NCBI GenBank assembly: GCA_026388495.1
Contig: JAPLJQ010000335.1
Span: 1-7,254, forward strand
Length of the DNA stretch: 7,254 nucleotides
Source of the DNA: Deltaproteobacteria bacterium
Lineage (GTDB): Bacteria > Desulfobacterota > Syntrophia > Syntrophales > UBA2185
Direction: 5' to 3'
The first letter of the stretch is position 1. Each line of letters starts with the position of its first letter. Of this stretch, positions 1 to 6,286 are shown one piece after another. The translations under genes and the position numbers were made by a program. The notes under the pieces are model-generated. The model was not told the origin of the DNA and ran no database searches. It saw nothing but the letters and a program-made list of their open reading frames with translations.

Positions 1-2
1 AC

Positions 3-134
3 TTTGACCGTACCGGCACGACACACATAGGCAAATACATCCTGAATCACAGTTTTATGATACCGGGGCTGATCGGCGTTGGGAGCGCGACGGTTGTCGG
101 TTATATCATTGGGGCGTTTTTTCTGAGACTATAA
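3..134 (+). CDS. Anaerobic C4-dicarboxylate transporter (DcuA/DcuB family), C-terminal end only
   Basis: This is the 3' end of a gene that begins before the window; 43 codons remain before the TAA at 132-134. The residual peptide starts FDRTGTTHIGKY, continues through NHSFMIPGLIGVG and ends with a hydrophobic stretch, VVGYIIGAFFLRL, that forms a last membrane helix. The FDR-S/T-GTT-x-IG and NHSF-x-PGL signatures closely resemble, from memory, the C-terminus of Escherichia coli DcuB. Family members exchange fumarate, malate or aspartate for succinate across the inner membrane during anaerobic growth. I cannot separate DcuA from DcuB from this fragment, so no symbol is given. It converges on the iron-sulfur gene at 190. 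The 55 bases between them contain only weak complementarity and no convincing terminator. Confidence 0.8.
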   Translation, partial: FDRTGTTHIGKYILNHSFMIPGLIGVGSATVVGYIIGAFFLRL

Positions 135-189
135 AGAGTTTTTACGGAAGCTTTGCATGGTCGTGCTTGTTGTTTGTGAACATGCGATT

Positions 190-906
190 TTATACCGGCT
201 TCTTTTTTAACAATTTCAATCCATAAGGACACACAGCGGCGCATATCCCACAGATGTGCCCCTTGTGGCACTGGAAGTAGTGCTCTATTTTCCAGCTGTC
301 GCATGCCTGGACATCCAAAATTTCCTCTCGCGGCAGTCCCGGATACCAGGCAGCTCCTCTCAATGCCCCGGCAGGGCAGGCATCAATGCAGAGAGTGCAG
401 CGGCCGCAATAGTTGCGCTCTATCGGAAGCCCGCAGGGGAGCGGCATATCCGTGAAAACGGTCCCCAGGCGGAGCCATGGGCCAAACGTGCGGGTAATAA
501 GCTGGCAGTTGCGGCCGATCCAGCCCAGGCCGGCACGGGTAGCCGCAGTCTTGTGGGGAAAGTCTCCCTTAATCGTTACCGGATCGGTGCGTTCTGAAGC
601 AGCCAATGGTCGGGCTTGAAAGCCACTGTCCCTGATTCCGGCTGCCAGCTTCTCTGCCAGTTCGTTGATCCGGACGTTCACTCTGTCGTAATCACCAGCA
701 TAGGCCTGGTTTGGGCCGTATTGGATATTGGCCATAATCAGGGGGTTCATGGGAATAGCCCATGAAAGGGCGAAGGGAAACCTCTGTCCTGTAGCAGCAA
801 AAGGTGTTGAGAAACTTCGAAGATCAGCCACGCCCCAGAGGATAATTTCCTCCGATTGCATCCACGATGTTAGCAAGGAAGAGAAAGAGTTATTAGAAAT
901 TGGCAT
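190..906 (-). CDS. QueG-related double [4Fe-4S] cluster protein (epoxyqueuosine reductase-like, compact form)
   Basis: The 238-residue protein carries a first ferredoxin motif C167-x2-C170-x2-C173-x3-C177-P and a second set with C202, C213, C219, C222 and C226-P, so two [4Fe-4S] clusters are expected. Upstream lies RAGLGWIGRN (about 124-133), the hallmark segment of QueG, the cobalamin-dependent enzyme for the last step of queuosine synthesis. QueG is about 350-380 residues. This protein lacks some 60 N-terminal residues and the whole C-terminal repeat domain. In an ungapped hand alignment, the position of QueG's catalytic Asp (VDSAP in E. coli) falls on Ile112, with Asp115 nearby. It is therefore probably a paralogous cytosolic redox protein rather than true QueG, although automatic annotation would likely call it epoxyqueuosine reductase. 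The start is supported by GGAG nine bases upstream of the ATG. No signal peptide is visible. Confidence 0.85.
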   Translation of the reverse strand: MPISNNSFSSLLTSWMQSEEIILWGVADLRSFSTPFAATGQRFPFALSWAIPMNPLIMANIQYGPNQAYAGDYDRVNVRINELAEKLAAGIRDSGFQARPLAASERTDPVTIKGDFPHKTAATRAGLGWIGRNCQLITRTFGPWLRLGTVFTDMPLPCGLPIERNYCGRCTLCIDACPAGALRGAAWYPGLPREEILDVQACDSWKIEHYFQCHKGHICGICAAVCPYGLKLLKKKPV

Positions 907-988
907 AAGGAAGGGCTCCGTATCTGCTTTTTATTTTGACCTATTTTTAGTATGTGTCGGTTCCGAATCCATCCAATAATTTGTCAGC

Positions 989-1017
989 ACTAAAGTAAAA
1001 CAAAAATTTGAAGTCAA
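989..1017 (-). promoter_or_regulatory. Candidate sigma70 promoter for the QueG-like gene
   Basis: On the minus strand TTGACT (1017-1012, five of six -35 bases) is followed after exactly 17 bases by TTTAGT (994-989, four of six -10 bases), in an AT-rich setting. It would start transcription about 75 bases before the ATG at 906. The rest of the 907-1112 gap holds no gene. The promoter is inferred from sequence match only. Confidence 0.35.
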
Positions 1018-1058
1018 TGAGAAAAGGAACTTTGGAGAAAAACCTTCATAAGATTTTG

Positions 1059-1088
1059 AAAAAAGTCACTCATGCAGCCGATGGCATG
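1059..1088 (-). terminator. Weak candidate terminator after the secreted-protein gene
   Basis: Reading the minus strand 25 bases past the stop at 1113, CATGC (1088-1084) and GCATG (1075-1071) can pair around an 8-base loop. Six bases later comes a run of six T (1064-1059). The stem is only 5 bp and is set off from the T-run, so this is a poor but possible intrinsic terminator. Confidence 0.3.
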
Positions 1089-1112
1089 GCTCGTAGGTTT
1101 CATTTTGGATAA

Positions 1113-2018
1113 TTATTTCATAGTGCCGATCTCAGCCGCCAATTCGTCGTAAACGACAAGGGATTTCACCCCGGCAGTCTCTTTTTGTGCCAGTTCTTCA
1201 AAAATAGTGAATCTTCCGTTAAAGCGTTCCGCTTGGGACTTGAGGTTATCGATGCTTTCGGATAGATAACTCTTCTCTTTCGGATCGACATCCTTTTTCA
1301 CCAGCCCCTTGACCCTGTTCCAATAATTGGTCGTTTCACTCGCAAACTGGCTCAGGCCTGTCAGGAATGAGAGGGCGCCGGAAGAGAGATCCAAAATGGC
1401 GGACAGGTTCTTCTGTGTGTCGTTCATATCCTTGAGCAGTTTCTGATCGGCAAACAGGTGTGCTTCGGCAAGGGCCTTGTCACTCAGCGGCATAGCGGGA
1501 TTGATGGCCTCTACCATGGTGATGAACTTTTGGGAGGAGTTCAGGTATTGGGTGGTCGATAGTGAAGCATTGTTGAGCGCCACCGTAAACTGCCCGACAA
1601 ACTTGGTGAAGTTCGAGGCCTGGCCCGCATAGGGTACGGGAAGCATCTTGGCTGCGGCAGCCACATAAGAGCTGGCCTGGATATAGCGATTATAGCCGGC
1701 CAGGTTAGTGCTCATCCATTTGAAGAAGCCTTCAAAATCTTGCGTGGCCTGGCGTTGAGCTTTCACAGCGGCGGCTGTCTCTTTGAGCTTTTGTAACTTT
1801 TTCTGGCGTAGAAACTCATATGCAACACCCTTCACGACTTCGAGCTGCATGGTCTTGAGTTTAAGATATTCGTTTTCGAATTGGAGACCTATGGCCTGTC
1901 CCATATCCGACGCTGCCGGGCCGGAGATCCGCTCCTCGGCTTGTATGATGCCGGCGGGGAAGACGGCGGCGGCAAGAAGGGTTGCAATGATGATCGTAAA
2001 TAGCCGTTTTTGAATCAT
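1113..2018 (-). CDS. Secreted helical protein of unknown function
   Basis: I do not recognise this 301-residue protein. Residues 1-27 look like a Sec signal peptide: K4 and R5, a hydrophobic core IIIATLLAAAVFPAG, and probable cleavage after GIIQA-27. The mature part has no cysteine, so it is neither a lipoprotein nor disulfide-bonded. It is rich in Ala, Lys, Glu, Gln and Leu with few prolines, as expected of long helices. A basic stretch near 71-90 and the C-terminal 245-285 look like amphipathic helices or short coiled coil. Two milder hydrophobic stretches lie near 113-130 and 203-226. The start is well supported, with AAAAGGAG eight bases before the ATG. It lies 60 bases downstream of the stress-protein gene on the same strand with no terminator between, so co-transcription is plausible. 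A periplasmic stress or envelope role is only a guess; a helical pore-former is another weak possibility. Confidence 0.75.
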   Translation of the reverse strand: MIQKRLFTIIIATLLAAAVFPAGIIQAEERISGPAASDMGQAIGLQFENEYLKLKTMQLEVVKGVAYEFLRQKKLQKLKETAAAVKAQRQATQDFEGFFKWMSTNLAGYNRYIQASSYVAAAAKMLPVPYAGQASNFTKFVGQFTVALNNASLSTTQYLNSSQKFITMVEAINPAMPLSDKALAEAHLFADQKLLKDMNDTQKNLSAILDLSSGALSFLTGLSQFASETTNYWNRVKGLVKKDVDPKEKSYLSESIDNLKSQAERFNGRFTIFEELAQKETAGVKSLVVYDELAAEIGTMK

Positions 2019-2078
2019 AGTGACGGCTCCTTTTCCGAGGGTTTTACGTTCTTTTGTCGCATTAGTGGTATGTGATTC

Positions 2079-2504
2079 TCATTTTATCAACATTACAGGT
2101 ACAGGAGAATCATGCAGCACCTTGAGAGCCACACTACCAAACACCAATTCCTTCATGCCGGTATAACCATGTGTACCAATAACAATTAGATCAACAGCAT
2201 TATTTTGGGCGTACTCAACGATACATTTCGCGGCTGCACCTTCCAATATTTCTGTTTTGACTTTAATACCCTCGGAACTGAGCTGAGTTTCTATACCTGC
2301 AAGGTACTTTTGGACTCTCATGAACTGAGCATTCTTCAGGGGGAAAATATCAAAGCTTTCCGAGGTCCACATTATGGGGATCTCGATGACATTTAAAAGG
2401 ATAACCTCTTCGACGCAACCTTCTTTTGCCAGGTTCTTTACGAAAGGCAAGGTGTTTTCAGCTAATATCGAACCGTCGAGGGGAACAATAACTTTTTTAA
2501 ACAT
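2079..2504 (-). CDS. Universal stress protein (UspA family, ATP-binding type)
   Basis: This 141-residue cytosolic protein has the whole single Usp domain. The N-terminal strand VIVPLDGS has Asp10, which in the family contacts adenine. The C-terminal G110-x2-G113-x9-G123-S124 phosphate-binding motif (GTHGYTGMKELVFGS) is intact, and the protein ends in the usual PVPVMLIK strand. Intact motifs mark it as the nucleotide-binding, MJ0577-like branch. Such proteins typically act as dimers and are induced by starvation or stress; the specific partner is unknown. An ATG nine bases earlier (2513) would give 144 residues, but the ribosome binding site abuts that codon directly, whereas it stands nine bases from the ATG at 2504. 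MFKKVIVPLDGS is also the usual family beginning. It lies directly 5' of the secreted-protein gene and may share its transcript. Confidence 0.93.
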   Translation of the reverse strand: MFKKVIVPLDGSILAENTLPFVKNLAKEGCVEEVILLNVIEIPIMWTSESFDIFPLKNAQFMRVQKYLAGIETQLSSEGIKVKTEILEGAAAKCIVEYAQNNAVDLIVIGTHGYTGMKELVFGSVALKVLHDSPVPVMLIK

Positions 2505-2513
2505 ATCCAACAT

Positions 2514-2520
2514 CTCCTTT
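2514..2520 (-). promoter_or_regulatory. Ribosome binding site that decides the usp start
   Basis: The minus strand reads AAAGGAG ending immediately before an ATG (2513-2511), which leaves no spacer. The next in-frame ATG (2504-2502) has a nine-base spacer. Ribosome geometry therefore favours the downstream start. Confidence 0.6.
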
Positions 2521-2702
2521 ATATTTTTTTAAAATTTGAGTCGAGCAGCCCGTTTCTCCTGATAGTTGACGTTTGTTTCTCCGTTAGCCGTCTGCTTCCC
2601 GGCGGTGCCACAGTATTTCAAGTATTCATATCACTTTTATTTTGGAAAGAACATCAATGATTATGGGTTTAGGTCTTGCATCTTCTACACGGTTGACGAT
2701 TT
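2521..2702. other. Intergenic region between nikO and usp; no gene seen
   Basis: This stretch lies between the end of the nickel operon and the stress-protein gene. It is AT-rich at both ends with a GC-richer patch near 2580-2610. No reading frame here has a convincing ribosome binding site on either strand. I looked for a sigma54 promoter and for a riboswitch and found no good match. The usp promoter must lie here, but no clear -35/-10 pair stands out. Confidence 0.5.
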
Positions 2703-2726
2703 GTGGATACAAAATTATTCATCCAC
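2703..2726 (-). repeat. Inverted repeat right after the nikO stop codon
   Basis: GTGGAT and ATCCAC form a perfect 6-bp stem (2726-2721 with 2708-2703) around a 12-base AT-rich loop, beginning at the first base after the nikO stop. No T-run follows on the minus strand, so it is more likely a transcript-end stabilising hairpin or chance than a standard intrinsic terminator. Confidence 0.35.
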
Positions 2727-3461
2727 TCAGCGTGTCTGGAGCGACAGCGGAAGCTCCAGATTGTTTTCTTCAAGCAGCCCTCTGTTCGTGAGGATCTCTG
2801 CCGACCGTCCGTCCGCGACGACTTTGCCGTCTCTGATCACGATGCAGCGTTCACAAACATCGAGAATCAGGTCAAGGTCGTGTGAGGCGATGATCTTGGA
2901 ATGACTGAAAGTCTTGAGCAGCATGATCAGCAATCGCCTCGACCTGGGGTCAAGGTTCGCGGCAGGCTCGTCCATCGCCAGAATGTCGGGTTCCATCGCC
3001 ATGACCGAGGCGATGGCGACGGCCCTCTTCTGTCCGGCGGAAAGGTGGTGCGGCGGTTTGTCGCGCAGATCGAGGCCATGCACCATGCGCAGGGCCTCAT
3101 GGACCCGTTCCCGCACGCGTGCTTCATCCATGCCGAGATTGAGGGGACCGAATGCAACATCGTCAAAGACCGTCGGCATGAAAAGCTGGTCGTCGGGATT
3201 CTCAAAAACGATACCGACCTTCCTCCGTATTTCACGCCTTGTTTTAAGCGTTAGCAAAAGATCACCGATGGTCACCGATCCCGACGTCGGCATCAGGCAA
3301 CCGTTCATATGCTGGAGAAGCGTGGATTTTCCCGCCCCGTTGGCGCCGATGACGCCGACCGATTCCCCATGGATGATCCTGAAATGGATACCCTTGAGCG
3401 CTTCCGTCCCATCGGGATAGCGGAAGGATACGTTCTTGAACTCAACGATATGATGACTCAT
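2727..3461 (-). CDS. nikO: Nickel ECF transporter ATPase NikO (CbiO-type)
   Basis: The 244-residue protein is an ABC ATPase that powers nickel import on the cytoplasmic face of the NikMN-NikQ complex. All motifs are present: Walker A G39-ANGAGKST-47, Q-loop Q92 in NPDDQLFMPTVFDDVAFGP (a sequence typical of ECF ATPases), signature LSAGQ 140-144 (Ala in place of the usual first Gly), Walker B ILAMDEP with D164 and E165, D-loop ANLDP, and switch His194. The length is normal for a single-domain CbiO/NikO; it probably works as a homodimer because no second ATPase is present. The start is MSHHIVEFKN; an ATGA overlap with the nikQ stop and AGGAG eight bases upstream indicate translational coupling. 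The open frame runs further upstream, but only inside nikQ. Cobalt cannot be excluded from this subunit alone; nickel is inferred from NikR and its operators. Confidence 0.95.
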   Translation of the reverse strand: MSHHIVEFKNVSFRYPDGTEALKGIHFRIIHGESVGVIGANGAGKSTLLQHMNGCLMPTSGSVTIGDLLLTLKTRREIRRKVGIVFENPDDQLFMPTVFDDVAFGPLNLGMDEARVRERVHEALRMVHGLDLRDKPPHHLSAGQKRAVAIASVMAMEPDILAMDEPAANLDPRSRRLLIMLLKTFSHSKIIASHDLDLILDVCERCIVIRDGKVVADGRSAEILTNRGLLEENNLELPLSLQTR

Positions 3462-4267
3462 CGAAACAGCTCCTGTGCAATGCGACCGATCCCTTCGGTG
3501 ACCTGGAAAAAACGGAAGACCGCGAGAAAAGCGATCGTCGTCGCCAGGTACGCCAGATCGATTGCCGCAATATGGTACTTCTTGAGGCTCGGGATGTCTC
3601 CCCGGAACCCGCGGGAGAGCATGGCGCAGTAGATCCTTTCTGCACGATCCACCGTTCGGAACAAGAGTGTCCCGATAAGACGCGCGAACACCTTCATTTC
3701 CGTGCCGCACGTACCGAATGACCGCATGTCCCTTGCGCGGATGATCCGCATCGCCTCTTCCATGAGCACAAAGAGATAACGATACAGAAAGAGGAGCTGC
3801 GTTACAAAGATCGCCGGGAAGCCCAGTCGTCTGATGGCATGACAGACACCGGGAAACGACGTTGTCGCGATGAGCAGAAGCGCCGCGCTGACCGTAAGGG
3901 TAAACTTCAAGAGAATTGAAAGAAAAGAGAGAAACCCTGCCGATACGGGGACCCCGGAGATGACGGCGACGATCCTCGTATCGAGCAGCGGATTGAAGAC
4001 GCCGATGAGAATGGCAAAGGGTGAAACGAGCAGCACTTTCCTGAGAATGAACAGGACGGGGATTTCGCCGATGGTCATGAGCAGCGCCGGAAACAGAAAG
4101 AACGGAACCAGCGCGACGACCTCGTACTTGGGAAAGGAAATAACGGTGAACAAAAACAGTACAGTCGCGATCACTTTGACCCGCGGGTCCAGACGGTGGA
4201 CGAAAGTGTCCCCGTAGGAAAGCCGGTCAAGCCGGCCGATATCGAAATACAGAGAGTCAAAAGTCAT
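3458..4267 (-). CDS. nikQ: Nickel ECF transporter transmembrane coupling protein NikQ (CbiQ-type)
   Basis: The 269-residue inner-membrane protein is the T component linking the substrate-binding subunit to the ATPase. The N-terminus has YGDTFVHRLDPRVKV, the usual DPR-x-K beginning of CbiQ/EcfT. Hydrophobic segments follow at about 31-48, 49-66, 72-92, 101-134 and 235-254. Between them is a cytoplasmic helical region with the two coupling motifs: A178-R179-D180 in RARDMRS and S218-R219-G220 in AMLSRGFRG. These correspond to the paired Ala-Arg-Gly-like motifs that dock on the ATPases. The length is normal. It starts 97 bases after nikMN, behind an intercistronic hairpin. Its ribosome binding site is weak (GGAT-like), so translation may be lower than that of nikMN. 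It overlaps nikO by four bases. Confidence 0.93.
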   Translation of the reverse strand: MTFDSLYFDIGRLDRLSYGDTFVHRLDPRVKVIATVLFLFTVISFPKYEVVALVPFFLFPALLMTIGEIPVLFILRKVLLVSPFAILIGVFNPLLDTRIVAVISGVPVSAGFLSFLSILLKFTLTVSAALLLIATTSFPGVCHAIRRLGFPAIFVTQLLFLYRYLFVLMEEAMRIIRARDMRSFGTCGTEMKVFARLIGTLLFRTVDRAERIYCAMLSRGFRGDIPSLKKYHIAAIDLAYLATTIAFLAVFRFFQVTEGIGRIAQELFR

Positions 4268-4308
4268 GGGTTTATCCAGGCGAATCAGGATCGCCGCTTC
4301 TTGTCAAC

Positions 4309-4355
4309 CATCAACACCGGCTGGCAGTCGAGCGCAAACGTCTGCCGGGTTGATG
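4309..4355 (-). repeat. Intercistronic 12-bp bulged hairpin between nikMN and nikQ
   Basis: On the plus strand CATCAAC-A-CCGGC (4309-4321) pairs with GCCGG-GTTGATG (4344-4355). This gives 12 base pairs with one bulged base and a 22-base loop. A competing GGCAG/CTGCC pairing lies just inside. No T-run follows in the direction of transcription, so it is not an intrinsic terminator. It may stabilise the nikMN transcript or set the nikMN to nikQ ratio; that role is inferred. Confidence 0.55.
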
Positions 4356-4364
4356 AGGTCAAGT

Positions 4365-5405
4365 TTATACATTTCTTCCCCGGAACGTTCTGATCCCCAT
4401 GCCGATGAGCAGGATCAAGGCAAGAACGATCGCCGCGCCGATGATGCCGGCTGCGGAGGTTCCCGCTTCGATACCGGGCCAGGCAGGAGCCGCTTCCGCT
4501 TTTTTCGGCTCCTTTCCCGCCGGTTTGAAGTTGTAATCGGGGAGGAATGCCGTCGTTTCCTGGATACCCTTCAACACTGCGGCAATCCCGTGTTCCTTTT
4601 CCGGCAGTTCGCCCTTTCCATAAACCTTTTCGATGGACCATTCCAGACCGTCAGGCTGGGTAGAAGCGAACCAGGAGAGCGCACCGCCGGTGATGACCGC
4701 CAACACCGCGAACGTTATCATGACCTTCTTCAGCGAAATCGCTGTGTCAAGGGGGCGGGCGGAGGCAATACTGTCGAGGAGCTCGGGTCTGGCGCTGCGG
4801 ACATGGTTGATGATGGCGGCGGTCACCAAACCCTCGATGACGCCGATGGCCAGGTGGATCGGTTGCATCAGAAGGATGAAGGCGCCGAAGGGCAATTCGC
4901 TTTTCCCGGACAGAAGCGTTTCCACGACGACGGAGAAAGCGCCGAGCTGTAGGGCCGCGACAACACTCGCTACGGACGCGACAAGGATGCGACCGGGATT
5001 TTTACTTTCCCCCGTTAACGGTTTGTAGATGAGGGGATAGACGAGGTAGCAGGGGTAGACCCCCAGATTCCAGATATTACAACCGAGGGCAAGCAGTCCG
5101 CCGTCGGCGAAGAAGAGCGCCTGGACCATCAGGACCGAGGCCATGACGAGAAAGGCCGCATGGGGACCAAGGATGATGGCCAGAATCATCCCTCCGCCCA
5201 GGTGTCCGCTCGAACCCGTCCCGGGGATTGTGAAATTGATCATCTGTGCCGCAAAAATGAAGGCGCCGAGAACCCCCATAAGGGGAATCATTCTGTCATC
5301 GATCCGTTCCTTCAGTTTCATCGATGCATATCCACTGACCGCTACCGTTCCGGCCCACAATGTCGTCCCTACGGCGGGAGAAAGTAAAGCATCTGCCATG
5401 TGCAT
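4365..5405 (-). CDS. nikMN: Nickel ECF transporter substrate-specificity subunit, NikM-NikN fusion (CbiM/CbiN-like)
   Basis: The 346-residue inner-membrane protein binds the metal ion. It begins MHMADALL. In characterised NikM proteins the N-terminal amine, His2 and a later His form a planar nickel site; here His2 is present and His68 in PGTGSSGHLGG is the likely partner. Several membrane helices cover roughly residues 10-205, with family motifs GPHAAF and WNLGVYPC. From about 225 a NikN-like part follows: a helix (227-246), the PDGLEW signature (251-256), a periplasmic stretch, and a final helix (about 317-336), so the usual separate small subunit is fused on. The start at 5405 is chosen because the N-terminal MH pair is functional and GGAGG lies seven bases upstream; an earlier ATG at 5432 would bury it. 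It lies 47 bases after the barrel gene and is probably in its operon. Confidence 0.95.
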   Translation of the reverse strand: MHMADALLSPAVGTTLWAGTVAVSGYASMKLKERIDDRMIPLMGVLGAFIFAAQMINFTIPGTGSSGHLGGGMILAIILGPHAAFLVMASVLMVQALFFADGGLLALGCNIWNLGVYPCYLVYPLIYKPLTGESKNPGRILVASVASVVAALQLGAFSVVVETLLSGKSELPFGAFILLMQPIHLAIGVIEGLVTAAIINHVRSARPELLDSIASARPLDTAISLKKVMITFAVLAVITGGALSWFASTQPDGLEWSIEKVYGKGELPEKEHGIAAVLKGIQETTAFLPDYNFKPAGKEPKKAEAAPAWPGIEAGTSAAGIIGAAIVLALILLIGMGIRTFRGRNV

Positions 5406-5412
5406 GACGGTT

Positions 5413-5417
5413 CCTCC
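5413..5417 (-). promoter_or_regulatory. Strong ribosome binding site of nikMN
   Basis: GGAGG on the minus strand ends seven bases before the ATG at 5405-5403. It fixes the start so that the protein begins Met-His-Met, which leaves the metal-binding N-terminus free. Confidence 0.75.
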
Positions 5418-5452
5418 TTCCTGGAAAATCAAAATAATTCATGAGTCGCTTG

Positions 5453-6229
5453 CTAAAATCTGAACGCCGTTCCCGCCATCAGCGACCAATCGGTTTCAGC
5501 AGCGGTCAACCCGTATTTCACGCCGAAGTCGATATCGAAGCGCTCGGTCACGGAGTAGATGACGCCGCCGAGGAGAAAAGCGGGATCATTGGCGGCCGTC
5601 TTGTCTCGATTCCGCTCGATTCCGATGTTCCCGACGAGCTTCAGGTTCTTGACGACCTCGCAGGTTGTGGCGAAGGATGCATGCCAGATGTTTCTCTCTT
5701 CGTCCGCCTTGTTCTCGTTCCCGATGTAGCCGACATTCACATGGAACGCCCAGGGCGCGGCTTCCTTTGAACCAATGAAAAATGCCTGATATCCGGTCCT
5801 ACCGGCGCCGAGGCCTTTTTCATCGTTGCCGGTCGGAATCTTCACGCCGGGTTTCAGCGCGAGGCTCAACCCGTCTTTCTCGAAGAATCGCCACTTGACC
5901 TCAAGTGTCATGTCCGAGACGCCTTTTTCATCGTAGACAGTGACACCATCTTCCTTAACCTTGCCCCACTGATAGGGAAGGCTCAGAACAAGATCCGCAT
6001 TCTCAATGACACCATAGGACAAGGTCGTTGCAATCTGACCGCCCGTTGACTCCGTAGATACGCCGTTGACGGTTTCCTTGTCGGAGTCATACTGACCGTT
6101 GACCTCCACCTGGAACTTCCCTTTCCCCAGTGTTCCCGCGTCGTCTGTGATGAGCGGATGGGCGCCCCAGGCAACCGTATGAAACAGCAGAAACATGCTC
6201 ACGAACAAACCCTTGATCACATGACGCAT
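5453..6229 (-). CDS. Outer-membrane beta-barrel protein of the nickel operon (MetA-pathway/transporter-like family)
   Basis: The 258-residue protein has a signal peptide (core GLFVSMFLLFHTVAWGA, probable cleavage near A23). It then has AHPLITDDAGTLGKGKFQVE, which I recognise as the start of the outer-membrane family often labelled 'transporter' or 'MetA-pathway of phenol degradation' (PF13557-like). The mature part alternates polar and hydrophobic residues as membrane strands do (for example LVLSLPYQW, LSLALKPGVKIPTG, WAFHVNVGYIG). It ends in Phe (GTAFRF), the usual C-terminal signal for barrel insertion. It is first in the nikMNQO operon, behind a NikR operator, which suggests a role in nickel passage across the outer membrane; this is inference. 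The purine-rich AAAGG touches the ATG at 6229 directly. A GTG nine bases later (codon 4) has better spacing and could be the true start. An alternative role as a general porin cannot be excluded. Confidence 0.8.
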   Translation of the reverse strand: MRHVIKGLFVSMFLLFHTVAWGAHPLITDDAGTLGKGKFQVEVNGQYDSDKETVNGVSTESTGGQIATTLSYGVIENADLVLSLPYQWGKVKEDGVTVYDEKGVSDMTLEVKWRFFEKDGLSLALKPGVKIPTGNDEKGLGAGRTGYQAFFIGSKEAAPWAFHVNVGYIGNENKADEERNIWHASFATTCEVVKNLKLVGNIGIERNRDKTAANDPAFLLGGVIYSVTERFDIDFGVKYGLTAAETDWSLMAGTAFRF

Positions 6230-6259
6230 CCTTTCCGTTTTTCCTTTCTCAACAATCAG

Positions 6260-6286
6260 ATGTTATGAATTCAATAATCGTAACAC
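6260..6286 (-). promoter_or_regulatory. NikR operator upstream of the barrel-nikMNQO operon
   Basis: On the minus strand GTGTTAC-N13-ATAACAT is an interrupted palindrome. One half-site matches the reported deltaproteobacterial NikR consensus (GTGTTAC-N13/14-GTAACAC) exactly and the other matches 5 of 7. It lies 31 bases before the ATG at 6229. Nickel-bound NikR would be expected to repress the transport genes from here. Confidence 0.75.

Noticed and set aside
135..189. Bidirectional terminator between the convergent dicarboxylate transporter and QueG-like genes
   Set aside because: Only short GCATG/CATGC and AAGC/GCTT pairings exist, with no adjacent T-run matching either direction.
2594..2610. 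TGGCAC on the minus strand upstream of usp, like a sigma54 -24 element
   Set aside because: The GC that would serve as the -12 element is 12 bases after the GG instead of 10, and no TTGC is present at the right place.
2521..2640. GC-rich, hairpin-prone leader before usp as a possible riboswitch
   Set aside because: Only 4-bp pairings could be found, and the conserved cores of the c-di-GMP, cobalamin, glycine and fluoride classes were not recognised.
2566..2904. Plus-strand frame of 112 codons starting in the nikO-usp gap
   Set aside because: It begins with TTG, has no ribosome binding site, and its second half is antisense to nikO.
4266..4952. Long plus-strand frame (228 codons) opposite nikMN and the nikMN-nikQ gap
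   Set aside because: It is antisense to a clear nikMN, has low-complexity Arg/Gly/Asp-rich translation, and shows no recognisable domain. It is a shadow of GC-biased coding sequence.
5406..5452. Cobalamin riboswitch upstream of the CbiM-like gene
   Set aside because: The gap to the barrel gene is only 47 bases, too short, and control by NikR boxes upstream explains regulation. This also argues for nickel over cobalt.
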